Source: Lentzea albidocapillata | GTDB lineage: Bacteria; Actinomycetota; Actinomycetes; Mycobacteriales; Pseudonocardiaceae | Assembly: GCF_000719115.1 (NCBI RefSeq) | Contig: NZ_JOEA01000013.1 | Span: 124,001 to 188,000 of the forward strand | Length of the DNA stretch: 64,000 bases | Direction of reading: 5' to 3' | Shown: piece after piece, positions 22,442 through 31,337 of the stretch | Position numbering within the stretch: position 1 is the first letter of the stretch | How the letters are laid out: each line of letters begins with the position of its first letter | Position numbers and translations under genes: made by a program | The notes under the pieces: generated by a model | Seen by the model: only the letters and a program-made list of their open reading frames with translations | The model's database searches: none | Told to the model about the DNA's origin: nothing

Positions 22442-23170
22442 TCAATCGCCTCTGCGGACTGCTCCGAGGATCTGCTGCTCGGCCGGGGTCGTGTAGAGGC
22501 GCAGGTGCGCCCACATGTCCTGGCCCATCGCGATGACCTGGTCGTCCTTGAGCTGGGTGAGCTGCTGGAACATCTGCGGGCGCAGGCGCCACATCTGGCC
22601 GGCGAGCTGTGCCTGGCCCATCGGGAGGCGCTGCAGGAGCACGAGGTCCGCGTTGTTCGCCGTGGACGACGCCTGCGGGTGCAGGTACGGCAGCACGTAC
22701 ATCGTGGTCTGCCACGGCGCGCGCGGCGGGAACAGTTCCTGCGGGACGTGGCCGCCGTCGTGGATCACCAGCAGCGGCATGTCCTCGGTCGGGCGCGGGA
22801 GGTCCGCCGGGGACAGCCGGCGCAGCTGCACCAACTGGGACGGACGGCCGTCCGGACCTTGACCCGCGGCGCGCACGACCGGCTGCCATGCCTGCGGACG
22901 GCCCGTCGCGATGATGATCCACGCTCCGGTCGCCATGGCGCGCAACGCGATCTGGCGGGCCAGGTACAGGCCGCCGACGACCACCATGCGGGTCGGCGTC
23001 GGGCGCAGCACGGACACGCTGAGCGGCTCGCCCTTCGTGCCCTGGCCGAGCATCATGCCGCCGCGGTCACCGCTGGGGCTGACCAGGTCGAGCATGTCCG
23101 GCGACACCAGGAACTCCGGTGCCACCGCGCCGCGGCCGCGCGTGTCGAGCAGACGGGACGACGAGCTCAT
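22442..23170 (-). CDS. T7SS-locus protein of unknown function
   Basis: 242-residue protein translated with eccE (ATGA overlap). I do not recognise a named family. It has no signal peptide or clear membrane helix. The centre (RMVVVGGLYLARQIALRAM, then WIIIATGRPQAWQ) alternates beta and alpha and reads like a Rossmann- or P-loop-type core without a Walker A. Its N-terminus has an APEFLVSPDMLDLV segment. The coupling to eccE implies a role in the ESX machine or its regulation (inference). Confidence 0.75.
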   Translation of the reverse strand: MSSSSRLLDTRGRGAVAPEFLVSPDMLDLVSPSGDRGGMMLGQGTKGEPLSVSVLRPTPTRMVVVGGLYLARQIALRAMATGAWIIIATGRPQAWQPVVRAAGQGPDGRPSQLVQLRRLSPADLPRPTEDMPLLVIHDGGHVPQELFPPRAPWQTTMYVLPYLHPQASSTANNADLVLLQRLPMGQAQLAGQMWRLRPQMFQQLTQLKDDQVIAMGQDMWAHLRLYTTPAEQQILGAVRRGD

Positions 23171-24525
23171 GCCACACCTCCCAGCGGCAGCGTCGCGGCG
23201 AGGCCCGCGAGCTGCATGCCCCGCAACGGGGTCAGCGTGATGTCGAGCTTGTCGCCCAGTTTGGACAACTGGTCCTCGGCGCGGTCCAGCTCGCTCGGCG
23301 TGCGGGCGCTCACCCGCACCAGGCCGCGCAGCGAGACCTGACCGTCCTCACGGGACGGGGAGATGGACATCGCGAGCGTCGACGAGAGAGCGCGCACACC
23401 GGTCAGTGCGTTCAGGTTGCCCTTGAGGCCCTTGGACGGCCAGCCGGTGATCGCGTAGCTCGCGTGACCGACGCCACCCGCGGTGACGCCCGCCCACTTC
23501 TCACGCAGCGACACGGGGTTCGTGTTGCCGACGGCCGCGGTGAGCTCGGCCGATGAGATCGCCGCGCGCAGCAGTTCGTCCGAGTCGAGCGGGCGGATCG
23601 TGACGCCCGCGGACTCCAGGGCGTTGCGGACGCGGGACAACGCGCCGATCAGCGCCCGGTGCGCGCCGACGACGCCGCCGCCGCGCTCCCGGATCGCCTC
23701 GCCGCAGCGGCGCGGGTCCAGCCGGACCGTGATCCACGTGGTGCGCCGGGCCGCCGCGGGCAGCGGGCCGAGCACCTCCATGTACGAGCTGATCGCCGGC
23801 GAGTTCGGCGGGAGTGCCGCGCTGCCGGGGTAGCAGTGCCAGATCACGGTGATCGCGTCCAGCACGACACCGCGGTCTTCGAGGCACGGGGTGAGCGCTC
23901 CCAGAGGCAGCGACGGTGCCGAGCCGACCGCGGAGATCAGCGGCGGCGTCGGGTCGACGAGCAGCACCGCGGTCCACACGCCCTCGTGCCACGACAGCGC
24001 GAGCGGACGGCGTTCGTGGTCGACGCCCTTCGCGATCACCAGGTCCGGGATCGCGAGTCGCAGCAACGCGACGCGCGGGTCCTCCGGGCCGAGCACCTGC
24101 ATCTCGTCGTCACCGGGCTTGGACTCTTGCGGGTCCAGGCGCTTCGCGGTGCGGCTGTGCGACCGGAAGTTGTAGCGCATCCGGACGCCGATCCACTGGG
24201 TGAGCCAGCGACCACGCGATCGGGTGAACGCCAGGATCAGTGCGATGAGGAGCACACCGCCGGCGATCGAGACCGAGACGACGTTCAGCGCGTCGCCCTG
24301 CTTGACGCCCATGAGGGTGAGCACGAGGAGTGCGATCGCGAGACCGACCTCGATCGTGACTACGTTGGAAACCGGCAACGAACCGAGGCTGGCGCCGGAG
24401 GTGCTGCGACGGACACGCCCGACCGGGCGGGGCGGCGCAGGTGCCTGCTGGCCAGGACCCTTGGATCCCTGCGGCCGTGCCATCCCTGGGTTGGGCCGGG
24501 GCGGATGTGGAGTGGTCACGGACAT
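23167..24525 (-). CDS. eccE: type VII secretion protein EccE
   Basis: Peripheral membrane component of the ESX secretion complex. 452 residues from ATG 24525, with a Pro-rich N-terminus (1-50). Two membrane helices (~55-73, ~80-100) follow, then a large soluble domain, which is the EccE layout. A longer in-frame start at 24585 adds 20 basic residues and was not preferred. Divergent from eccB across 117 bases. M. tuberculosis ESX-4 lacks eccE, whereas many other actinobacterial ESX-4 loci keep it (family knowledge). Confidence 0.85.
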   Translation of the reverse strand: MSVTTPHPPRPNPGMARPQGSKGPGQQAPAPPRPVGRVRRSTSGASLGSLPVSNVVTIEVGLAIALLVLTLMGVKQGDALNVVSVSIAGGVLLIALILAFTRSRGRWLTQWIGVRMRYNFRSHSRTAKRLDPQESKPGDDEMQVLGPEDPRVALLRLAIPDLVIAKGVDHERRPLALSWHEGVWTAVLLVDPTPPLISAVGSAPSLPLGALTPCLEDRGVVLDAITVIWHCYPGSAALPPNSPAISSYMEVLGPLPAAARRTTWITVRLDPRRCGEAIRERGGGVVGAHRALIGALSRVRNALESAGVTIRPLDSDELLRAAISSAELTAAVGNTNPVSLREKWAGVTAGGVGHASYAITGWPSKGLKGNLNALTGVRALSSTLAMSISPSREDGQVSLRGLVRVSARTPSELDRAEDQLSKLGDKLDITLTPLRGMQLAGLAATLPLGGVA

Positions 24526-24642
24526 CCGTTGTGGTCTCTTTCCCCTCGATGGTCGGCGGGCTTGGCGAACCGGCCCACGGAGCAACCTGCGTCCGGCTAT
24601 CCTGCCGAACCGTACCGCGACTGGGAGAGCAGCGAGCCGAGA

Positions 24643-26256
24643 ATGGCATCAACACCCACCACCAAGTCACAGGTCCAGGCCTACCGATTCGTCCTGCAGC
24701 GGATGCAGTCCGCGCTTGTCCGCAGAGACGCGGTCATGCTGCACGACCCGATGCGCAACCACTCGCGCGCGACAGCGGTGGGTGTGGTCCTCGGTGTCGT
24801 CGGTCTGCTGGGCTTCCTCATCGTCGGGCTTTTCAGCCCGGCGCCGAAGCTCGACACCGAGACACAGATCGCCATCAGCAAGGAGACCGGCCAGGTCTAC
24901 GTGGTCGACAACGCGCCGCGGCGGCTGATCCCGATGACGAACCTGGCCTCCGCCCGGCTGCTCTGGTACTCGCGCAACAGCCCCGACGCGCAGCAGGGCC
25001 AGGGCGGCGGCGACGCACCGGCCGGCACGGCGGGCGGTCAGCAGGAGGCGGCCGGCGGGACCCCGAAGCTGGTGAGTGAGAAGGCTCTCGCGAACCTGCC
25101 GCGCGGCCGGCTGACCGGCCTGCCGGACGCTCCGGACGTGCTGCCGAACGCGAACCTCCGCATCGACGCGCAGTGGTCCGTCTGCGACACGCTCGACCTG
25201 GACGAGTTCCGTGAGAACCAGGCGGCGGAGAACCAGATCAAGACCTCCGTCGTCGCCGGTGTGAGCGGCGGCAACCCCGAACTGGGCGACGAGGCGATTC
25301 TGGTGCAGCAGCGCACCGGCGCCAAGAAGGCGTACCTGATCTACAAGAAGCCCAAGGATCTGGGCAACATCTCGTCGTCGACGGTCCGCGCCGAAGTGGA
25401 CCTCAAGAACGACAAGGTGATGAACGCCCTCAAGCTGAAGGGCAAGCAGCCGCGCGCGATCAGCACGGCGATGCTGAACGCGATCCCCGAGGTCGCCCCG
25501 CTGATCGCGCCGGTCATCGCCGACCAGGGCAAGAAGGCGACCTACGTCACCGAGACGAACGTGAACATCGGCGAGGTCGTCGAGGTGAACCTGACCGGCA
25601 CCGCGACGTACATGGTGGCGCTCAAGGACGGCTTCCAGGAGGTCGACCAGACCGTCGGCGACCTGCTGCGCTGGTCGTACTCGAACAACCAGAAGTCGAT
25701 CCCGCTCACGCCGAACGCGGTCGTGGACCACAGGGACCCGAAGTCCCCGCTCAAGCTCGACTCGTACCCGGAGCGGATTCCGACGACGCTCGAGGCGAAC
25801 CCCGGCAACACCGTGTTGTGCCTGGGCTGGAAGGCCGACAACTACACGGAGAACACCAAGGCCGAGCACACCTCCGTGACGATCGGCTCCAAGCTGCCCG
25901 GTCCGAAGGAGATGACCCCGGTCGAGTTGAACGCGACGGGCGCGACGGGCGAGATCCTCGACGAGTTCCTGATGCTGCCGGGCAAGGCCGCCGTCGTGCG
26001 GGCGAGCCAGGGCAAGGGCGACTTCGGGACCGGGCCTGTGCAGGTCGTCACGGGCCGCGGCGTCCGCTACGGCGTCCCGGACGCGGCGACCGCGACGGCG
26101 TTGGGTCTTACCGGGACGTTCCCGCCGGCACCGAACCAGATCCTGAGCCTGTTGCCGATGGGACCGCAGCTCAACAAGAACGAGGCGAACCGCAGCTACG
26201 ACTCGATCCTCGCGCCCAAGGGCACCATCAAGGATCCGCAGGCCGCGCAGAAGTAG
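24643..26256 (+). CDS. eccB: type VII secretion protein EccB
   Basis: Core membrane component with a large extracytoplasmic domain. 537 residues. The N-terminal SQVQAYRFVLQRMQSALVRR and DPMRNHSRA segment precedes one membrane helix (~45-64); the rest lies outside and has repeat-like domains. ATG 24643 matches the family start, and the long frame upstream is a shadow of eccE. An Ala/Gly/Gln-rich insert is seen near residues 120-140. Confidence 0.93.
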   Translation: MASTPTTKSQVQAYRFVLQRMQSALVRRDAVMLHDPMRNHSRATAVGVVLGVVGLLGFLIVGLFSPAPKLDTETQIAISKETGQVYVVDNAPRRLIPMTNLASARLLWYSRNSPDAQQGQGGGDAPAGTAGGQQEAAGGTPKLVSEKALANLPRGRLTGLPDAPDVLPNANLRIDAQWSVCDTLDLDEFRENQAAENQIKTSVVAGVSGGNPELGDEAILVQQRTGAKKAYLIYKKPKDLGNISSSTVRAEVDLKNDKVMNALKLKGKQPRAISTAMLNAIPEVAPLIAPVIADQGKKATYVTETNVNIGEVVEVNLTGTATYMVALKDGFQEVDQTVGDLLRWSYSNNQKSIPLTPNAVVDHRDPKSPLKLDSYPERIPTTLEANPGNTVLCLGWKADNYTENTKAEHTSVTIGSKLPGPKEMTPVELNATGATGEILDEFLMLPGKAAVVRASQGKGDFGTGPVQVVTGRGVRYGVPDAATATALGLTGTFPPAPNQILSLLPMGPQLNKNEANRSYDSILAPKGTIKDPQAAQK

Positions 26257-26356
26257 CGGAACCGCGCCGGGTGTATCACCGTCGAATGTGGACAAGGTGT
26301 GGCGGCCAGTGAGTGCCGTCACACCAGGCACCCGGAAGTTGTTTGGGGGACGAGTT

Positions 26357-26674
26357 GTGGCCGGTCGTATCAGCGTCGACGCCGAGTGGCTGGAGAAGTA
26401 CGCCGATCGGATCGACGGCACGACGGACGATCTGAGGCGGGTGCGGGACGCCATGAAGGTGTCCCCGCTGCGCCCGCAGTCGTTCGGCGAGATCGGCAGA
26501 ACCGTCGGTACGGCCCAGGGTTACGCGCGTGCGGCCGAGCTGCTCAACTCGCAGCTCGCCCGTGCCTGCGACACGCTCGACGCGGCCGCCAAGGGCCTGC
26601 ACGCCGTCGCCGGTGCACACGGCAGGGGCGATGACGACGCCCTGCAGGCGATCAAGAAGGCCGACCGGCGGTAG
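26357..26674 (+). CDS. EspC-like small T7SS protein
   Basis: 105-residue, mostly helical protein beginning AGRISVDAEWLEKYADRID after GTG 26357, with a GGGGGA site 6 bases upstream. The layout (helix, SFGEIGRTVG turn, helix) resembles the ESX-secreted EspC-type family rather than WXG100. No YxxxD/E signal is visible. It lies 11 bases before the next gene, a likely partner, and downstream of eccB. Family assignment is by eye. Confidence 0.7.
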   Translation: MAGRISVDAEWLEKYADRIDGTTDDLRRVRDAMKVSPLRPQSFGEIGRTVGTAQGYARAAELLNSQLARACDTLDAAAKGLHAVAGAHGRGDDDALQAIKKADRR

Positions 26675-26685
26675 GGGGAGCTGTG

Positions 26686-27744
26686 ATGGCCAAGGACGGC
26701 AAGCAGATCGCGGCCGAGGTCGGTCCCGAGCTCGACTACCTCTCGCAGGTCAGCCGCAAACTCGGTGTCGTGGACCTCGTGCACGACTTCTTCGACCCGC
26801 TGGTGGGCGACTGGAACGACCTGCGCGAGGAAGCCGAACGCTGGCGCAAGGCCGCGAAGGTGACCGAGGCGGTCAACAAACACGTCACGGCGCCACTGGG
26901 CGGGGTCGACGCGCGGTGGGAGGGCAAGGACGCCGACGCGTTCCTCGAGCACATGCGCAAGGTGGGGCTCGCGGGCGGCGACATGTCCGACGCGATGAAC
27001 GCCATGGCGGACGCGCTGGAGGAGACCGCGGACGGCGTGCGCGTCATCGTGCAGGACATGGCGCACGTGCTGGCCGACGCCGCCGACTCGGTGTCCGGCA
27101 CGGCCTCGCTGCCGCTGGACGGCGACGAGCGCGCGATCAGGCACATCGAGGAGCTCAAGGATCCCGTCCGCGAACTGCACGAGTCCGCGCGGCAGGTGCT
27201 GGAGGCGTTCCTGAAGCTGTGCGACGGGGTGTCCGGTGACGCGGCCGGCTTCGGTGACGTGCGGATGGAGCACAGGTATCCCGACAAGGACTGGACCTAC
27301 GCGGCGCCCGCCAAGCCGGAGACCAAGATGCCGGAACCGGCCAGGACCTCGGCCACTGCCGCCGCGAGCACCGGTGCCTCGTCGGGCGGTGGCGGCGGCG
27401 GGGTCGGCGGTGGCGGGGTTGGTGGCGGTGGTTCAGTCGGTGCGCCGGCCGCCGCGACACCGCAGCCGATGCAGTTCGGTGGCGCCACAGGCGTCGCTGA
27501 ACAGGTACCGCTCGCGGACAAGGGTGCTGGGGCGGCTCCGGCCGCCGCGGCCGCTGGTGGCCGTCCTGGGGCCGCTCCCGGCGGCGCGATGATGGGCGGC
27601 ATGCCGATGATGGGTGGCATGGGCGGCGGTCAGCAGGGCGGCGACAAGGAGCACAAGCCGAAGCAGCGGATCACCGGCTCGATCGAGGACCTGCTCGGCA
27701 AGCCCAAGAAGGCCGCGCCGAAGACGATCGGCGACGACGACTGA
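26686..27744 (+). CDS. large WxG-type T7SS substrate candidate A
   Basis: 352 residues. A helical N-terminal domain contains WEG at residues 78-80. It is followed by a Ser/Ala/Gly-rich linker with several glycine runs, a Met/Gly patch and a C-terminal tail (QRITGSIEDLLGKPKK). The tail and the Met/Gly patch recur at the end of the 887-residue protein at 42,701. ATG 26686 has GGGGGAG five bases upstream; GTG 26683 is too close. Pairing with the EspC-like gene recalls EspC-EspA (inference). No enzymatic domain was recognised. Confidence 0.75.
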   Translation: MAKDGKQIAAEVGPELDYLSQVSRKLGVVDLVHDFFDPLVGDWNDLREEAERWRKAAKVTEAVNKHVTAPLGGVDARWEGKDADAFLEHMRKVGLAGGDMSDAMNAMADALEETADGVRVIVQDMAHVLADAADSVSGTASLPLDGDERAIRHIEELKDPVRELHESARQVLEAFLKLCDGVSGDAAGFGDVRMEHRYPDKDWTYAAPAKPETKMPEPARTSATAAASTGASSGGGGGGVGGGGVGGGGSVGAPAAATPQPMQFGGATGVAEQVPLADKGAGAAPAAAAAGGRPGAAPGGAMMGGMPMMGGMGGGQQGGDKEHKPKQRITGSIEDLLGKPKKAAPKTIGDDD

Positions 27745-27755
27745 AAGCTTTCCGG

Positions 27756-27802
27756 AACAACGAGAACGGCCCCGCCGAATCGGCGGGGCCGTTCTCGTTG
27801 TT
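27756..27802. terminator. bidirectional terminator
   Basis: AACAACGAGAACGGCCCCGCCG and its complement form an extremely stable stem with a short loop between convergent genes; it can act on both strands. Confidence 0.9.
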
Positions 27803-28125
27803 CAGCAGCTCGGAATGTTGTGGATGATTCCTCCGACGTTGCCGCCCGCGGTCCAGCCGGTCACGCCGGTGCGGTTGTTCCGGTGGTGGATCCAGTAGAG
27901 CACCGCGGTCGAGCCCTTGCCCGTCGGCCCGAACTTGCCGCAGTAGGCGGTCAGGCCCTGTCCGATGTAACCGAGGCCGACCCTGGTGGAGTCACCGTGT
28001 GCGGAAGCACGGATGCTCGCGCCCTGCACCTGGTAGTCCCTCTGAACCGCGGCGGATGCCGGCATCGCGGTGAGCGTCATGCCTGCCAGAGCAGCCACGG
28101 TCACGGCAATGATTCGTTTTGTCAC
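27802..28125 (-). CDS. small secreted SH3-like protein
   Basis: 107 residues from GTG 28125 (GGGGG site upstream). A signal peptide (KRIIAVTVAALAGMTLTA, cleaved after ASA) is followed by ~80 mature residues with two Cys and a bacterial-SH3-like pattern (SIRASAHGDSTRVGLGY ... LTAYC). Such domains often bind cell wall. It stands alone between the eccB unit and mycP; nothing ties it to secretion except place. Confidence 0.7.
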   Translation of the reverse strand: MTKRIIAVTVAALAGMTLTAMPASAAVQRDYQVQGASIRASAHGDSTRVGLGYIGQGLTAYCGKFGPTGKGSTAVLYWIHHRNNRTGVTGWTAGGNVGGIIHNIPSC

Positions 28126-28230
28126 CAAACCCCCAATAAAGCGACAATCTTTCGATGTGATGACCATCGTAGAGGGGGAATTGCATCATTTTCGGGGTTT
28201 CGCCGGAAAACCCGTCCACGAATACGGCGC

Positions 28231-28281
28231 ACAACGTGAACGGCTCCACAGGACACTGTCCTGCGGAGCCGTTCACGTTGT
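28231..28281 (-). terminator. terminator of eccD-mycP unit
   Basis: Long inverted repeat (ACAACGTGAACGGCTCC ... GGAGCCGTTCACGTTGT) with inner CAGGAC/GTCCTG arms and one mismatch, 17 bases past the mycP stop on the minus strand. The U tract is weak. Confidence 0.7.
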
Positions 28282-28297
28282 CGAGGAGCCGAGCCCG

Positions 28298-29707
28298 TCA
28301 GGCCGGGCGGCCGCGCTTGCGGTTCAGCGAGTTGCGCACGATCAACGTGAGCAACAGCAACCCGCCGCCGGCGCCGATGCCCGACAACGCCACGATGATC
28401 GGCGGCCAGTCCAGCCCCGGCGGCGGGGTGACGGCCGTGTTCATCTCCTTGGACTGCTCCTTCTGGAAGCCCTTGGACTCACCGGGCAGCACCGCGGTCA
28501 GCGCGGCGACGGGGTTGATCATCCCGAAGCCGATCTTGTTGTCCTTTCCGGACACGTTGCCGGGGTGCAGGGCCGTGGCCTTGATGCGGTCCATCACCTG
28601 GCGTGCGTTGAGGTTCGGGAACCGTTCACGCACCAGCGCCGTGATGCCGGAGACGTACGGGGCCGCGAAGCTCGTGCCCTTGATGTCCTGCACGCCCTGC
28701 GCGGTGACGTTCGCGTTGGTCAGGCCAGTGCCCTTGGGGTCGACGGAGATGATCTCCTCGCCCGGTGCGGCGATGCTGACCCACGGGCCCCAGACGCTGA
28801 ACGCCGAGACCTCGCCGGAGCGGGCGATCGACGCCACGGACAGCACGTCGTTCGCGAACCACGCGGGCGACGAGACCGAGTTGACGTTGGTGGGGTCCAG
28901 GTTGTTGTTCTGCGCGGCGCAGCCGGTGCCCTGGTCGCTGAGGTTGCCGGCCGCCGTGACGATCACCACGTTCTTGACGTCCACCGCGTACCTGATGGCG
29001 GCCTGCAGCTTCTGGTCGTCCGCGCTGAATCCCTTGGGACTGCTGCAGTTCGTCAGCGAGATGTTGATGACCTTGGCGTCCTGGTTCGCCGCGCGGACGA
29101 TGGCCTGCGCCAGCGTGCCGACCTTGCCGGCTGACGCGCGCTTCTCGGTGGTCGCGTTGCCCTCGAACTCGAAGCGGTCGCTGGTCTGGCGGATCGCCAG
29201 GATCGTCGCCTCCGGTGCGGCGCCGATGAAGTCGCCCTCGGTCTTGGCCGCGGCGGCGACACCGGCGACTTCGGTGCCGTGGCCGTCGCAGTCGTCAATG
29301 CCGTTCTGGTTGGAGACGTAGTCTCCGCCGCCCTGGACCCTGCCGCCGAAGCGCGGGTTGCGCGGGTCGACACCGGTGTCGATGATCGCGATCTTGATGC
29401 CCTTGCCGGTGGCGAACCTGTGCGCCTGGTCCAGGTTCAGGTAGACCTGGCCCCAGGGCATGTACTCGATCAGTTCGCTCTTGGTGTCGGACTCCACGCA
29501 CCCCTTCGAGGTCCGCTTGTACGGCACGTCGGGCTTGCCCTCGTCCGCCGGGGGCTGCGTGCCCTCGGGCAGGTCCGGCGGCACCGAGTTCGGGCGTGCG
29601 GCCGCCGGTGTGGAGGACGGCTGAGCGGAGGCCTGCGGCAGCGTCCCCGTCAGCAGAAGCAGTCCGGCGGTCGCTGCCGCCGTGGTGCGCCTGATGCCGG
29701 TCCTCAT
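28298..29707 (-). CDS. mycP: type VII secretion mycosin (S8 protease)
   Basis: Membrane-anchored subtilisin-like protease that caps and stabilises the ESX complex. 469 residues: signal peptide 1-28, S8 domain with Asp110, His143, Ser346 and oxyanion Asn254, and a C-terminal membrane helix (~435-460) with a short basic end. Cysteines 70, 140, 221 and 263 fit mycosin disulphides. ATG 29707 overlaps the eccD stop (ATGA). The much longer upstream frame is an antisense-type shadow of eccD. Confidence 0.95.
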   Translation of the reverse strand: MRTGIRRTTAAATAGLLLLTGTLPQASAQPSSTPAAARPNSVPPDLPEGTQPPADEGKPDVPYKRTSKGCVESDTKSELIEYMPWGQVYLNLDQAHRFATGKGIKIAIIDTGVDPRNPRFGGRVQGGGDYVSNQNGIDDCDGHGTEVAGVAAAAKTEGDFIGAAPEATILAIRQTSDRFEFEGNATTEKRASAGKVGTLAQAIVRAANQDAKVINISLTNCSSPKGFSADDQKLQAAIRYAVDVKNVVIVTAAGNLSDQGTGCAAQNNNLDPTNVNSVSSPAWFANDVLSVASIARSGEVSAFSVWGPWVSIAAPGEEIISVDPKGTGLTNANVTAQGVQDIKGTSFAAPYVSGITALVRERFPNLNARQVMDRIKATALHPGNVSGKDNKIGFGMINPVAALTAVLPGESKGFQKEQSKEMNTAVTPPPGLDWPPIIVALSGIGAGGGLLLLTLIVRNSLNRKRGRPA

Positions 29708-31107
29708 AGCGTGATCAAGCCTCGGAACACCTGGTACATGTCCATGACCGCCAGTGCCAGCGGCAGCACGGAGGCGATCAGGATCGCCTCGATGATGTCG
29801 ACGGTGCGGCGCAACGGCGGCGAGAACTTCTGGCCGGGGAAGATCACACCGAGCACCAGCGCGAGCGCGCCCAGCAGCAGCAGCGCGCCGAAGACGAACG
29901 CGATGCGGTCGAACGAGGTCGACGCGATCAGCCAGCCGATCAGGATGCCCGCGCTGGCGAACATGCCGGTCGACAGCAAGGCGACGGCCTGCGCGCCGTT
30001 CGCGTACGCCCGGCCGCGCATCATCAGCACGATCGCGACGACCACGCCGTAGATCGGGCCCCAGATCGTGTCGGCGCCCGCGGCGACGATGGCGGCCAGT
30101 GCCGCGACCACGCCGGTGCCGATGATCATGCCCGTCAGGTACTCGTGCGCGACGGCCGTGCGACGCTCGATGACCGCGTACTCCGGGAAGCCGCTGTCCT
30201 CCTTGAGGTCCTCGGCGTTCGTCGGCACGACGGGCGGCGGGATCTTGGCCAGCTGCAGCGTGAGCCTCGGCAGCATCGACAGCGCGGCGAGCGCCACGGC
30301 GCCGGTCGCGGCGGCCACGCCGGACAGCGGGTGCTCGACGAACGTCGCGACGAGGAACGCCAGCGCCACGAGGGTGCCGCCGGTCGCCGCGGCGATGAAC
30401 ACCGTGATGCCCTGGCCGATCAGCAGGATGCCGCCCCACGCGAAGATCATCATCAGCGCGGACGCGAGCAGCATCTTCGGGTTGAAGCCGACGCCGGGCA
30501 CGGCGTGGAAGCCCGCGACGAACGCCAGCGGCAGCGAGCCGCACGCGGCGATCAGTACACCGGTCGACGCCGAGCTGTACGCCCGCGAGATCGTCGCGCC
30601 CGCCGCCAGCATGGCGATCGCGCCGACACCACCGGCGATCGCGGCGGCGAGACCGCTGCCGGAACCGCCCTGCGTGATCGGGCCGGACAGGAACAACGCC
30701 ACCGCGGACGCGATCAGCGCGATCGCGCCGGCCAGGTGACCGAACCGCTGCGCGGTCTCCTTGGTCCATGGCCGGAAGGAGTCCGGATCGGACTCCGCGA
30801 TCGCGTCGACGACGTCGTCGTACAACGGCGGCGGCGGATTCTCGTTGCGGCGCCGCAACTGCAGCAGCTCGCCGTCGACGACGCCGAGCGAAGCAAGCGT
30901 GCGCGCCGGGTCGAGCGGGCTGTCGCCGAGCTTGGCGAGGCACCAGCCACCGTGCCGCACGCCGCCGTCCGGAGTGGCCTCTCTCGCCATGTCCAGCAAC
31001 ATCGGCAGGAGATCGGCCACCGCCACGTCGGCAGGCAGCGCGACGTCGATACGCGTTCGAGGTGCCACCACCGTGACACGGCTGAACACCGTCGTACCGG
31101 TCGCCAC
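29704..31107 (-). CDS. eccD: type VII secretion protein EccD
   Basis: Integral membrane component forming the ESX channel rim. 467 residues: a ubiquitin-like N-terminal domain (~5-90, RVTVVAPRTRIDVALPADV), a linker, then about eleven membrane helices to the C-terminus. First gene of the eccD-mycP unit, divergent from eccC across 230 bases. Confidence 0.95.
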   Translation of the reverse strand: MATGTTVFSRVTVVAPRTRIDVALPADVAVADLLPMLLDMAREATPDGGVRHGGWCLAKLGDSPLDPARTLASLGVVDGELLQLRRRNENPPPPLYDDVVDAIAESDPDSFRPWTKETAQRFGHLAGAIALIASAVALFLSGPITQGGSGSGLAAAIAGGVGAIAMLAAGATISRAYSSASTGVLIAACGSLPLAFVAGFHAVPGVGFNPKMLLASALMMIFAWGGILLIGQGITVFIAAATGGTLVALAFLVATFVEHPLSGVAAATGAVALAALSMLPRLTLQLAKIPPPVVPTNAEDLKEDSGFPEYAVIERRTAVAHEYLTGMIIGTGVVAALAAIVAAGADTIWGPIYGVVVAIVLMMRGRAYANGAQAVALLSTGMFASAGILIGWLIASTSFDRIAFVFGALLLLGALALVLGVIFPGQKFSPPLRRTVDIIEAILIASVLPLALAVMDMYQVFRGLITL

Positions 31108-31337
31108 CAGGGCCCCCTAAGTCAGATCAGCACTTGCAAACGATGTGCCCGACCCTATTGGTCCACCTGGACGGTCGGCGGGCGGCCCTAGTATGGCCGG
31201 ACCGACGCCTCTTGCACGTGTGGTTCGCAGAACACGTTCGACTGGGTTTTTTTCCGACCCACCTTCGTGACGCGCGCGGATGCGCAATAGTGTCGGTTGC
31301 TACTGGTGGCGTAACGAGTCGAAGAGGTGCCTGTCAG

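Noticed and set aside
28298..30943. Very long mycosin frame extending through eccD
   Set aside because: Upstream of ATG 29707 the translation is Arg-rich shadow of eccD. The ATGA overlap and signal peptide fix the mycosin start at 29707.
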